A stretch of DNA of 29,849 nucleotides from SMAG-U1939 sp035763125. Its GTDB lineage: Bacteria; Chloroflexota; Ktedonobacteria; Ktedonobacterales; JADMIN01. The DNA is taken from NCBI GenBank assembly GCA_035763125.1, contig DASUBU010000125.1:1-29849 (forward strand), written 5' to 3'. Position numbers and translations under genes: made by a program. Shown here in pieces: positions 8,394-16,016 of the stretch (its first letter is position 1; every line of letters starts with the position of its first letter). Under the pieces are notes generated by a model. It did not search any database. It saw nothing but the letters and a program-made list of their open reading frames with translations, and was not told the origin of the DNA.

Positions 8394-8422
8394 AGTATAG
8401 CACTAAACTATTGATCTGTCAA
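8394..8422 (-). promoter_or_regulatory. Promoter of yceI with operator core in the spacer
   Basis: Minus strand: TTGACA at 8417-8422, a 17-base spacer (8400-8416) and TATACT at 8394-8399, a near-consensus sigma-70-type promoter. The spacer carries ATAGTTTAGTG directly before the base preceding the -10. The same 11 bases sit at the same spacer position in the promoter at 18838-18866. The predicted start is about 8387, leaving a leader of about 100 bases. Confidence 0.8.
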
Positions 8423-8589
8423 GAGGCGATGATCTGAGACAAGGACCAGCGCTGGGGGGTGTATCTCCACTGGACGGATGGAAAGCTTCCTCGTCGTCGG
8501 AATGATGTGGCGCGACGCCAAGCACGGGCGGCGCCGCACCAATTCGTTTACTTCACAGGGTTACAGGGGATACCAGAGAAGCGTGATGT

Positions 8590-8598
8590 TGCTATAAT
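8590..8598 (+). promoter_or_regulatory. Extended -10 promoter of the 8648 gene
   Basis: TGCTATAAT: a perfect -10 hexamer at 8593-8598 with the TG extension at 8590-8591. No good -35 is seen at 16-18 bases, which fits the extended -10 class. The predicted start is near 8605, about 43 bases before the ATG at 8648. Confidence 0.6.
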
Positions 8599-8647
8599 AG
8601 GTCGTGCCTACAAGCAAGCGAGATGCGCGGATGAAAAGGCGTGCGAC

Positions 8648-9295
8648 ATGACTGAGGCAGAGGCAATTGCGATCCTAAACGAGCAGTACGACTCCGAAAG
8701 CGGGTTCCTGGCGAAGCTGGAGCGAGGAGAGGGCCTTGACCAGGAGGCGGTATCACGTGTGCGAGCGGCATTCGCGATACTACAGGAGGCATGGGCTGAC
8801 CGGACAGACGTGCCGAAGACCGCGCTGTATCCACTGATCGACAGCGGAGGCAGAATACGTGCAGCGGCAGCCGTCAATCAAGCGCAACACGATGAGTTGG
8901 TGCGGCTGTCGATGGAGCTCGCGGGCGAGGTTGAGCAATTAGTCACGGTGGCCCCTCGGCCAACCGAGGAATGGGCGATAGCGGAGGTGGTCGGCCACCT
9001 GAGCGGTCTGCCAAGTTTGGCGCTGACTCTACATCACCGTGAGCATGTGAACCGCGGTTTTGTCGAGGATCTGCAGCGCGCCTTGGATGTGTTGGCGGAA
9101 GCGTGGCGAGGCAGGAAGGCAATTCCACGATTGGTAGCTGGGTTGATGCTGGAGGCGCCTGCCTTGTTTCGAGACCATGCGGGCAACTACCGCGAGCAGG
9201 AACGCTACGCACTCAACCGGGCTCGATTAGAGGCGGTCGGAGAGGACATGGCGGCACGTGTACGCAGGTGTCTTCTGCCGAATGAGGTGGGTTGA
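8648..9295 (+). CDS. Hypothetical helical protein
   Basis: 215-residue cytosolic protein that I do not recognise. It is hydrophilic and, by composition, mostly alpha-helical, with an acidic N-terminal half (ESGFLAKLERGEGLDQEAV) and a middle Trp-containing stretch (TEEWAIAEVVGHLSG). No signal peptide, membrane segment, zinc site or catalytic motif stands out. The start at 8648 is supported by AAAGG eight bases upstream and by the extended -10 promoter about 50 bases upstream; the longer frame from 8459 would run through that promoter. The local sequence is somewhat less GC-rich than its neighbours, and the gene is a lone unit between yceI (divergent) and a minus-strand membrane protein, which could indicate acquired DNA. 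Confidence 0.7.
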   Translation: MTEAEAIAILNEQYDSESGFLAKLERGEGLDQEAVSRVRAAFAILQEAWADRTDVPKTALYPLIDSGGRIRAAAAVNQAQHDELVRLSMELAGEVEQLVTVAPRPTEEWAIAEVVGHLSGLPSLALTLHHREHVNRGFVEDLQRALDVLAEAWRGRKAIPRLVAGLMLEAPALFRDHAGNYREQERYALNRARLEAVGEDMAARVRRCLLPNEVG

Positions 9296-9392
9296 ATGAA
9301 GCGGTTTGAGTAGAGCAGACCGAACAAAGCAGGGCCGCGTCAGCGCAGGTCAACCCATGCGGCGCAGCCCCACAGGTCCAAATCAGCCCGAC

Positions 9393-9782
9393 TTAGAACG
9401 TGATCTCGTCGGCCAGGAAGCGCGTCCACAACAGCACAATGCCGAGGCTGCCCATCAGCGTGAAGAAGGCGACTGGACCGCCGTATTGCGGATCGTGGAA
9501 GCCGAAGAAGAGCGCGAGTGCCAGCCAGGCGATGGTTGCCGAGAGCGTCATCCCCAGCTTGGTCGCCTCGGTGGGCGCCTTCCAGAAGAGCTGGACGCCC
9601 AGCCACAGCAGCGCGAAGGCCAGGATCACGCCGTAGCGGATGCTGCCCGCCTGCACCGGATCGAAGGGCGTCTCGGGACCGGCGAGATAGTCATACTGGA
9701 GGAAGGGCGCCACAAAGGCGAGCACAAAGAGCAAGGCCAGCACCGAGCTGACCAGCGGCTTGGCGGTTCGAGAGGAGGGCAT
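9393..9782 (-). CDS. Small four-helix membrane protein of unknown function
   Basis: 129-residue integral membrane protein. Four hydrophobic stretches are visible: LVSSVLALLFVLAFVAPFL, YGVILAFALLWLGVQLF, LGMTLSATIAWLALALFFGF and VAFFTLMGSLGIVLLWTRF. Loops are short and there are no conserved polar motifs that identify a family. The start at 9782 is preceded by AAGGATC at about nine bases; the frame is open 62 codons further upstream but passes through the probable promoter at 9867-9895. Function unknown; it is a single gene, divergent from the toroid-protein gene. Confidence 0.75.
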   Translation of the reverse strand: MPSSRTAKPLVSSVLALLFVLAFVAPFLQYDYLAGPETPFDPVQAGSIRYGVILAFALLWLGVQLFWKAPTEATKLGMTLSATIAWLALALFFGFHDPQYGGPVAFFTLMGSLGIVLLWTRFLADEITF

Positions 9783-9866
9783 CGCAAGGGATCCTTTCGC
9801 AACCGAATGAAGGCGTCGCGCCGTCGCCAGCGCCCGCGTGGAATCATAGCGGAGACATACGGGTCT

Positions 9867-9895
9867 ATTGTACGGCTGCTCACCAGACCGCGCAA
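9867..9895 (-). promoter_or_regulatory. Probable promoter of the small membrane protein gene
   Basis: Minus strand: TTGCGC (9890-9895), a 17-base spacer, TACAAT (9867-9872). The predicted start at about 9860 leaves a leader of roughly 78 bases. Confidence 0.5.
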
Positions 9896-10078
9896 GCCCA
9901 CAGGTCCTGATATCACCTCTCCGGCGCGGGTGCACGATCCGTGATGCGTGACGTGGGGAACGCTGCATGTCTCCAGGAGGTGCTCATCAGGCCCGATCTC
10001 GTCCGCTTTTGCTGGTACATTGTAATACTGATTCGGCCACCCACAACGCCCTTTCACCACCGTCAGGAGCGCGAGCAG

Positions 10079-11095
10079 ATGGCGACCCATCCACCCAAAC
10101 GGCACACCGCGAAGCCAAACCAATCGGTCATACAGTGGCTGCTGGATGCTGACCCCGCGATCCGCTGGCAGGTGATGCGCGACCTGCTCAGTGCGCCCGC
10201 GGAGAAGGTCGCGGCCGAGCGCGCGCGGGTCGCCACCGAGGGCATGGGCGCGCGGCTGCTCGCCCTCCAGGGGGCTGATGGCGCGTGGGCTGGCGCCGCG
10301 TGGAACCACGGGTGGGACTCCACGATGCACGTCTTGACGCTGCTGCGAGAGCTGGGGCTCGATCCCGAAAGCTCCGAGGCGCGTCGTGCGGTGGGCCTGG
10401 TCCGCGACCGCGTGCGGTGGCGAGGCTGGGACTGGGACGGGGCGTGGCGGGGAAGGGAATTTGGGGGCACGCCCTTCTTCGCCGGCGAGGTCGAGCCGTG
10501 CATCAATGGGCAGGTGGCAGCCAGCGGCGCCTACTTCGGCCAGGACGTCCAGCGGATCGTGGACCGTCTGCTCGGCGAGCAGCTACTCGACGGCGGCTGG
10601 AACTGCGAGGCCGCCAACGGCTCGACGCGGTCATCGTTCAACACCACGATCTGCGTGCTGGAAGCCCTGCTCGAATACGAGCTGGCCGGCGGGAGCCACG
10701 CCAGAGCCGCGGTGACGGCGGCCCGCCTCCGCGGGCAGGAATACCTCCTCGAGCGTCGCCTCCTCCGCCGCCGGACGACCGGCGAGGTGATCGAGCGCGA
10801 TCGCAAGGGCGACACCACGTGGACGCGCTTCGCCTTCCCGACCTGGTGGCACTACGACGTGCTACGGGGTCTCGAGTACCTGCGTCGCGCTGGCGCCACG
10901 CCGGACGAGCGTGTGGCCGAGGCGATTGCGCTGGTCGAGTCGAAGCGCAACGGCGACGGCCGGTGGCCGCTCGAAATCCAGTACCCCGGCACGATGCCGG
11001 TCGAGACGGACGAGGGCGAGGGCCGGCCGAGCCGGTGGAACACACTGCGCGCCTGGCGGGTGTTGGACTGGTATGCGGCAACAGCAGGAGACTAG
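10079..11095 (+). CDS. Terpene-cyclase/prenyltransferase-type alpha/alpha-toroid protein
   Basis: 338-residue soluble protein built from repeats of the squalene-cyclase/protein prenyltransferase fold. Segments such as ALQGADGAWAGAAWNHGWDS, LDGGWNCEA, WHYDVLRGLEYLRRAG and KRNGDGRWPLE are the Trp/Gly-rich turns of such toroids. It is about half the length of a true squalene-hopene cyclase (about 630 residues) and I see no DxDD acid motif, so cyclisation of squalene is unlikely; a prenyltransferase-like or other substrate-binding role is possible. The region FNTTICVLEALLEYE would line an inner helix barrel. The start at 10079 has AGGAGC about eight bases upstream; an earlier in-frame start at 9941 would overlap the region of the divergent promoter. 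Lone gene, no terpenoid genes nearby. Confidence 0.75.
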   Translation: MATHPPKRHTAKPNQSVIQWLLDADPAIRWQVMRDLLSAPAEKVAAERARVATEGMGARLLALQGADGAWAGAAWNHGWDSTMHVLTLLRELGLDPESSEARRAVGLVRDRVRWRGWDWDGAWRGREFGGTPFFAGEVEPCINGQVAASGAYFGQDVQRIVDRLLGEQLLDGGWNCEAANGSTRSSFNTTICVLEALLEYELAGGSHARAAVTAARLRGQEYLLERRLLRRRTTGEVIERDRKGDTTWTRFAFPTWWHYDVLRGLEYLRRAGATPDERVAEAIALVESKRNGDGRWPLEIQYPGTMPVETDEGEGRPSRWNTLRAWRVLDWYAATAGD

Positions 11096-11197
11096 CGCAA
11101 CTGCTGCTGGCAGGCGACTGGCAACGAGCCGGCATGGCCCGCTCTGTGGAGGCATCTGGCCATACTGCTTGTCTACAACTATTCACGCACATCACAT

Positions 11198-11884
11198 GTG
11201 ACATCGGAGAGAGTGCGGTGCTCATCGTGGGCGCGGTCGGTCGGCGGCCTTGGTGGGATGAGCATCCATGGTATGCCGCGTGTCGGCGAGCTACCGCGCG
11301 TGCTGCTGTTGCCTTTGCGGCCGCTGGGGTTGGCGATCAATCCGCTGCTGGATCGCCTGACCGCACTCCCGGCGGGGCAGCCGCGCAGCCAGGCGCGCCG
11401 CTGGCTCTACGACGGCGTGCTCGCCGCGCTCGGCCTGGGCATTGTCGTCATCGTGCTGGATATATTGGCCGCCACTCTCGCTCCGGTCGTGCCGTTCGAG
11501 TGGCTCAGCGGGCTGGACGAATGGGCCGGCGCCCTGCTTGCCGGCCTGCCGATCCTCTACTTCACCGGCGCGTTGATCACTGCCTTTGCTGAGGGCGGTG
11601 GGCAGCCGATGCCGGCCGCTCCGATCAGCTTGCCGGTGCCAGTGCCGGTGCACGTTGGTGCGCCGTTGACGTTGTCCCCCTTCGCGTCGCCCTATCCCTC
11701 AGTGCCGATGCCCTCCTCTTCGACACCGATCTATCCTCCGCCGCCCACCGCTACCTTCTCCGCCAACGTCGAAAACCTTGGCTTCTACTACTACTCCTTC
11801 GCTGGCACCTACACGGTGACACTGACAGTGACCGACGGCGCGGGACAGCGAGCCTCAGTCAGCAACACCGTGATCGTGCAGTAG
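11198..11884 (+). CDS. Membrane protein with proline-rich stretch and degenerate C-terminal PKD domain
   Basis: Up to 228 residues. Two hydrophobic stretches (LYDGVLAALGLGIVVIVLDI and GALLAGLPILYFTGALITAF) suggest two membrane helices, followed by a Pro/Ser/Thr-rich spacer (LPVPVPVHV, SSSTPIYPPPPTATF) and a final 35 or so residues that match the end of a PKD/Ig-like domain: SFAGTYTVTLTVTDGAG, then SNTVIVQ. The first half of a PKD domain, including the Asp-Gly FGDG loop, is missing, so this is a truncated or remodelled module. The start is uncertain: GTG 11198, or ATG 11258 or 11273; none has a convincing ribosome binding site. It is downstream of the toroid gene by about 100 bases and upstream of a long intergenic stretch. 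Function unknown; probably an envelope protein. Confidence 0.6.
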   Translation: MTSERVRCSSWARSVGGLGGMSIHGMPRVGELPRVLLLPLRPLGLAINPLLDRLTALPAGQPRSQARRWLYDGVLAALGLGIVVIVLDILAATLAPVVPFEWLSGLDEWAGALLAGLPILYFTGALITAFAEGGGQPMPAAPISLPVPVPVHVGAPLTLSPFASPYPSVPMPSSSTPIYPPPPTATFSANVENLGFYYYSFAGTYTVTLTVTDGAGQRASVSNTVIVQ

Positions 11885-12300
11885 CCGCGCTCTCAACCTC
11901 AACCATGGCCGTCGCGCCAACGGCGCGCAACACTACCACCAGCAATCGCACCCCTTCCCCCTGCATAGGGGGGAGGGGTGGCATCGGGTCCAGTCGGATT
12001 CCTTTGAGGCGGCTCGTGCGTCGCGCGCCCCATACCAGCCGAAATTGGGCAGTATACATCTCAGCTTGGACGTGCTATATAACAGTCCTATCGCATTGAC
12101 TGGTTTGACGTAAGCGTGGCTTGCTGGCGGCGAAGGTACCACAGAGGCCACACGTGGCGCCGCATCGCATACAGCATGGTGGTGCACGTCATCCGTCCGC
12201 GGCAGCTCGTGCGACGAGCTGCCTCGCTTGTGTTTGCTCGTTCGCACGTGCTCGCTCTTGTTGCGCGGTTGCCACCGGCGCACTGATAGGAATGTGTCGC
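11885..12300. other. Intergenic stretch of 416 bases
   Basis: No coding frame here resembles a protein. It holds the hairpin at 11951-11978 and an A+T-richer patch around 12050-12090 that probably contains the promoter of the histidine kinase gene; I could not find a pair of -35 and -10 boxes with good spacing. A TATATA at 12076-12081 is the best -10 candidate. Confidence 0.4.
11951..11978. repeat. C-rich/G-rich hairpin, probable terminator or dispersed palindrome
   Basis: CCCCTTCCCCCT (11951-11962), loop GCAT, AGGGGGGAGGGG (11967-11978): 12-base arms with one mismatch. It lies about 66 bases past the end of the PKD-containing gene. The G runs could also fold as a quadruplex. Such C/G-run palindromes recur as dispersed repeats in many genomes; only one copy is visible here. 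Confidence 0.45.
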
Positions 12301-14529
12301 ATGAACGCCAAGCGTGACCGCGACTCCACGCCGAGCCCACCAGCCGCGCCCGCCGAGACAACCGCCGTAGCGAGCGAGGCCGACAGGCTGGCGCGGCGGC
12401 TGCGCGAGAGCGAGGAGCGCCTCCAGGCGCTGAGCGAAGCCACCGGCTATCTGGTCTGGACGACGCCGCCGGACGGGCAGGTGGAAGACATGCCAAACTG
12501 GCGGGCGTTCACCGGCCAGAGCGAGCAGCAGGTACGCGGCTGGGGCTGGCTCGACGCGATCCACCCAGACGACCGCGCGGGAATCGCGGAGGCGTGGGAG
12601 CGGGCCATCCACGAATGCACGCCCCTTGAGGGCGAGTACCGATTGCGGCGGCGCGACGGCATCTATCGCCACTTCCAGGCGCGCGGCGTACCGGTCTTCG
12701 GCGAGCCGGGAACAGTGCGCGAGTGGGTGGGGATGGATACCGACATCACAGAGCGCAAGGCGCTGGAGCTGCAGCTGCGAGCTGCGGCGCGTGAGGCGGC
12801 GGCGCGGGCAAGCCAGCTCGAAGTGACCTTCGAGGCGATCACCGATGGGGTGGTTGTCTATCGCGGCGACGGCAGCATCGCGCAGATGAACGCAGCGGCG
12901 CGGGCGATCTTCCGGCTGATGGCGCCCGAGGGCTTCGAGCAATGGCCGATCGGCGAGCGATTGCAGCTCGTGGAGGTGTATGACGGGCAGGGGCACGCAC
13001 TGCCGCCCGCGCGCCGGCCGATCCTCCGCCTGTTGGCGGGCGAGGAGCTGACCGGAGTGGGGGCGATGGACGTGGTCTTCCGCAGCCACGAGGGTCGCGA
13101 GATCTGGCTGAGCATCAGTGGAGCGCCGACACGTGACGAGGATGGCGCTATCGCCGGGGCCGTGGCGATCTACCACGATGTGACCGCGCGGCACAGCCTG
13201 GAGCGACGCGCGCGCGACGCACTGACGGCGCTGCTGGAGATGGCGGAAACGCTGGTGCGGGCGCCAGACGAGACGGCACCGCTGGAGGAGCAGGCTGGCG
13301 AGGCAGGCGCCATTGCCCAGCGGCTCGCCGAACTGACGTGCAGTGTGTTGGGATGCTCGCGCGTGGGCATCGTGGCGCTTGACGCGGCAAGTGGGCGGCA
13401 GCGGCCAATGGCGGTGGCGGGGCTGGCCGACGCGCAGCGAATGCAATGGTGGGTGGAGCAGGAGCAGGCGTTGCCAATCACGGAGTCGCCGTTCCCAGAG
13501 CTGACGAAGCGGCTGCTGGCTGGCGAGGTGTTGATGCTCGACATGACACACCCGCCATTCGACCAGTTGCCGAATCCGTACGGCATCCGGGCGCTGCTTA
13601 TAGCGCCCATGCGAGTGCGCGAGCAGGTGGTGGGGGCGCTCTCACTCGATCACGGCGGCGAGCCGCACGACTACACGCCCGACGAGATGGCGCTGGCAGG
13701 GGCCGTGGCGCAGCTCGCGGGGCTGGTGATCGAGCGCGAGCGGCTGCTGCGCGAGCGGGCAGCAGCACAGGCGAATGAGCTGGCTCTGCGAACGGCGAAC
13801 CAGCGCATGGACGAGTTTCTCTCGATGGCAAGCCACGAGCTGCGCACGCCGCTGACGACCCTGAAGGCGAACGTGCAGCTAACAGATCGGCGGCTGGTGG
13901 CGCTCGGCGAGGGCAAGCCCCGGATAGCGAAGCGACTGGGGCCGGCGCGCGAGCTGCTGAAGCGCGGCGACCGGCAGGTAGATGTGCTCAACCGGCTGGT
14001 TGGCGATCTACTCGACGTCTCGCGGATCCAATCGAACCGGCTGGAGCTGCGCGTCGAGCGGCGCGACCTGGCGGTGATCGTGCGCGAGACGGTGGCCGAG
14101 CAGCACCTGGCACATCCCGACCGGACAATTGTCTACGAGGGGCCGGCAAGGGGGACACCGGTACACGCGGATGGCCTGCGCATCAAGCAGGTGGTGAGCA
14201 ACTTTCTGACCAACGCACTGAAATATTCGGCGCAGGAGCGACCGGTGAGCGTGGCGCTGTGTATGGAAGGCAAGCCGGGATGTCGCCTGGCGCGGGTGAG
14301 CATACGTGACCAGGGACCCGGGCTGCCAGAGGACGAGCTCGAACGCGTCTGGGAGCGCTTCCATCGCGTGCCCGGAATCGAGGTGCAGAGCGGCTCTGGT
14401 GTCGGACTGGGGCTGGGGCTGCACATCGGCCGGACGCTGATCCAGCGGCACGGTGGCCAGGTCGGGGTGGAGAGCGTCGTCGGTGAAGGCTCAACCTTCT
14501 GGTTCAAGCTGCCGCTGGCCAAAGACTGA
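12301..14529 (+). CDS. PAS-PAS-GAF sensor histidine kinase
   Basis: 742-residue soluble sensor kinase. A short coiled coil (about 24-45) leads to a first PAS domain (about 45-155: WTTPPDGQVE, IHPDDR, RRRDGIYRHF, GMDTDITERK), a second PAS (about 172-298, ending IYHDVTARHSLERR), a GAF domain (about 335-480) and a kinase core. The phospho-accepting His is His512 in SMASHELRTPL; the ATPase has N box NFLTNALKYS (634-643), G1 DQGPGLP (670-676) and G2 GSGVGLGLGL (698-707). No transmembrane segment is seen, so the signal is cytoplasmic (redox, light, gas or small molecule; no haem- or flavin-binding signature is clear). The start at 12301 follows AGGA at about nine bases. No response regulator gene is adjacent, so it is an orphan kinase; a second start at 12292 is possible. 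Confidence 0.92.
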   Translation: MNAKRDRDSTPSPPAAPAETTAVASEADRLARRLRESEERLQALSEATGYLVWTTPPDGQVEDMPNWRAFTGQSEQQVRGWGWLDAIHPDDRAGIAEAWERAIHECTPLEGEYRLRRRDGIYRHFQARGVPVFGEPGTVREWVGMDTDITERKALELQLRAAAREAAARASQLEVTFEAITDGVVVYRGDGSIAQMNAAARAIFRLMAPEGFEQWPIGERLQLVEVYDGQGHALPPARRPILRLLAGEELTGVGAMDVVFRSHEGREIWLSISGAPTRDEDGAIAGAVAIYHDVTARHSLERRARDALTALLEMAETLVRAPDETAPLEEQAGEAGAIAQRLAELTCSVLGCSRVGIVALDAASGRQRPMAVAGLADAQRMQWWVEQEQALPITESPFPELTKRLLAGEVLMLDMTHPPFDQLPNPYGIRALLIAPMRVREQVVGALSLDHGGEPHDYTPDEMALAGAVAQLAGLVIERERLLRERAAAQANELALRTANQRMDEFLSMASHELRTPLTTLKANVQLTDRRLVALGEGKPRIAKRLGPARELLKRGDRQVDVLNRLVGDLLDVSRIQSNRLELRVERRDLAVIVRETVAEQHLAHPDRTIVYEGPARGTPVHADGLRIKQVVSNFLTNALKYSAQERPVSVALCMEGKPGCRLARVSIRDQGPGLPEDELERVWERFHRVPGIEVQSGSGVGLGLGLHIGRTLIQRHGGQVGVESVVGEGSTFWFKLPLAKD

Positions 14530-14552
14530 GAGAATCGGCGCGGCGCGGGCGC

Positions 14553-14783
14553 TCAGAGTGGTGTCTCGATGCGGCCGGAGATCGAGCCGGGGCCAGCACC
14601 TTTCCACGTCAGCCAGAGCTGGCCGCGCTCGGCGGCGGTTGCGTTGATGCGCGCCTGCTGAGCCGCCAGCCAGACGACCAGACGCAGTGTGCGGCCAGTG
14701 AGCGGGAGTCGCAGACCGGCGCAACGCAGCTCGCCATTGCCAATCTCGCCGCGGGCCCATAGCGCGTCGCGATCCTCCGCCAT
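14553..14783 (-). CDS. Small hypothetical protein
   Basis: 76 residues, unrecognised. It reads like a small folded protein with strands: GEIGNGELRCAGLRLPLTG, RTLRLVVWLAAQQARIN, then RGQLWLTWKGAGPGS. The gene is supported by GGAGGAG six bases before the ATG at 14783, better than any other start nearby. It converges on the kinase gene with a gap of 23 bases. No function or partner can be inferred. Confidence 0.6.
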   Translation of the reverse strand: MAEDRDALWARGEIGNGELRCAGLRLPLTGRTLRLVVWLAAQQARINATAAERGQLWLTWKGAGPGSISGRIETPL

Positions 14784-15021
14784 CTCACTCCTCCTGCCCC
14801 AAGCCCTGTCGAGTCGCCGGTGCGTCCTAACAGCCTCAACAATAGAACATAACTTCTAGAATGGCAAGCGCAGAACGAGCTGCCCACGCGCAGCATCGGG
14901 AGGTCATGAGGAGAATTGTCCGCCGCTGAGGGCGAATGTCAGGCAGATGCCCAAGCTTCCGAGGGTCGCGCGTCCAATCGGGCGCCTGAGGCCGACGATG
15001 GTGGAGCGCAGAGCCATGCCT

Positions 15022-15050
15022 GGGCCTGCCGGTGAGTGACCGGCAGGCTC
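15022..15050 (-). terminator. Probable terminator of the CHAP protein gene
   Basis: GCCTGCCGGT (15024-15033), five-base loop, ACCGGCAGGC (15039-15048), with two more pairs (one G-T) outside. The stem begins about 30 bases past the stop of the CHAP gene read on the minus strand. There is no T-run, so it may act only as an RNA 3' stabiliser. Confidence 0.5.
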
Positions 15051-15077
15051 GACGAGGCACGTTCGCTCGCGGCTCGC

Positions 15078-16016
15078 TCAGTAGATGAACGACACGCCGG
15101 AGGCGACGTAGACATAGCGCCAGTCCACACGGCCCCAGCCGCCGCCGTTCCAGCCGAAGTTCATCTCGGAAATGATGAACCAGCCGCCACTGAGCACCGC
15201 CTCGACATGGCCGACGTGCCCGGCACCGGAATCGGCTCCCTCAACGCCCGGCTGGAAGACGGCAGTCGCGCCGACGACGGGCTTCGTGCCGACGTGCAGG
15301 CCGTACGAGGGGGCGACGCGCGGCCAGTTCGCGGCATTGCCCATCTTGAGCAACGGCTCGCTCTGGTGGCGATACCAGGCCCACCACGTACAGAAGCCGA
15401 AGTAGGCGTGCCACGGGTCGCCGGCGAAGTCGGACATACCGTAGCTCGGGTGGCCGGGGACGGGCGCCCAGGCGTCATAGCCCCCAGGCGGCGGGGGTGG
15501 CGGCGTCCAGGACCCGCCTGTGCTTCTTGAGCTAGACACGCTCGCCTTGCGCTTGCTGTGATGCTCGGTGCGCACGGACTTGGCAGCAGGGCGATACGCA
15601 CGCATGAGGTACGCGTCGGGCCGCGAGTCCTGCAGATTGGTGGGCCAGAGGCCGTCCGGGGTGGAGACCCAGTTGGGGTCGTCAGAGAGCAGCTGGCCGC
15701 TGGAGTTGACGTGCCAGTGGCTGGTGCAATGCACCGTGGCGCCGCCGGAACTGCCGGCCACACTCTCAGGCGCGACGGCCGCAATGGTCTGATCGAGCGC
15801 CTCGGCGAGGGCGTCTTGCGCGTCGCCAGAGGGCGAGCTTGCCCATGTACGGCAGAGCCAGGGGCCGGCCAGGGTCAGCCAGGACTGCGCGGGGGCCGCA
15901 GGACGCGCAGCCTGCGCGTTTCCCGTGGCTGGGATCGGGCTCAGGGTGATCCCCCCGAGCAAGGCGAGGGAGAGGATCCGCCCGCCAGACAGCAAACGTG
16001 CCTGTGTCGACAGCAA
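15078..16016 (-). CDS. Secreted CHAP domain protein (putative cell-wall amidase/peptidase)
   Basis: 312-residue exported protein. An N-terminal signal peptide (RILSLALLGGITLSPIPATGNAQA) is followed by a region without a known domain, a Ser/Lys-rich and proline-rich linker (about 150-180, with TPPPPPPGG), then a C-terminal CHAP domain (about 200-312). The catalytic Cys is in FGFCTWWAWYR (about 209) and the His in GHVGHVEAV (about 267); NAANWP and the last SEMNFGWNGGG stretch are typical CHAP features. CHAP enzymes cleave peptidoglycan cross-bridges or amide bonds. The start is a TTG at 16016, preferred over the GTG at 16031 because GGAGGA lies seven bases before it; the GTG would put its own binding site inside the gene. 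A hairpin follows its stop codon. Confidence 0.8.
   Translation of the reverse strand: MLSTQARLLSGGRILSLALLGGITLSPIPATGNAQAARPAAPAQSWLTLAGPWLCRTWASSPSGDAQDALAEALDQTIAAVAPESVAGSSGGATVHCTSHWHVNSSGQLLSDDPNWVSTPDGLWPTNLQDSRPDAYLMRAYRPAAKSVRTEHHSKRKASVSSSRSTGGSWTPPPPPPGGYDAWAPVPGHPSYGMSDFAGDPWHAYFGFCTWWAWYRHQSEPLLKMGNAANWPRVAPSYGLHVGTKPVVGATAVFQPGVEGADSGAGHVGHVEAVLSGGWFIISEMNFGWNGGGWGRVDWRYVYVASGVSFIY

Noticed and set aside
10285..11592. 435-codon plus-strand frame overlapping two genes
   Set aside because: It is the alternative frame of the toroid gene extended into the next gene; Arg/Ala/Gly/Pro-rich with no recognisable domain, and it conflicts with two supported frames.
12053..12081. Promoter for the histidine kinase with TATATA at 12076-12081
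   Set aside because: No acceptable -35 lies at 16-18 bases, so only a loose -10 candidate is noted in the intergenic entry.
12088..13551. 487-codon open frame on the minus strand
   Set aside because: It is the antisense shadow of the histidine kinase gene; its translation is Arg/His-rich low-quality sequence with no domain, while the plus strand has a full, motif-complete kinase.
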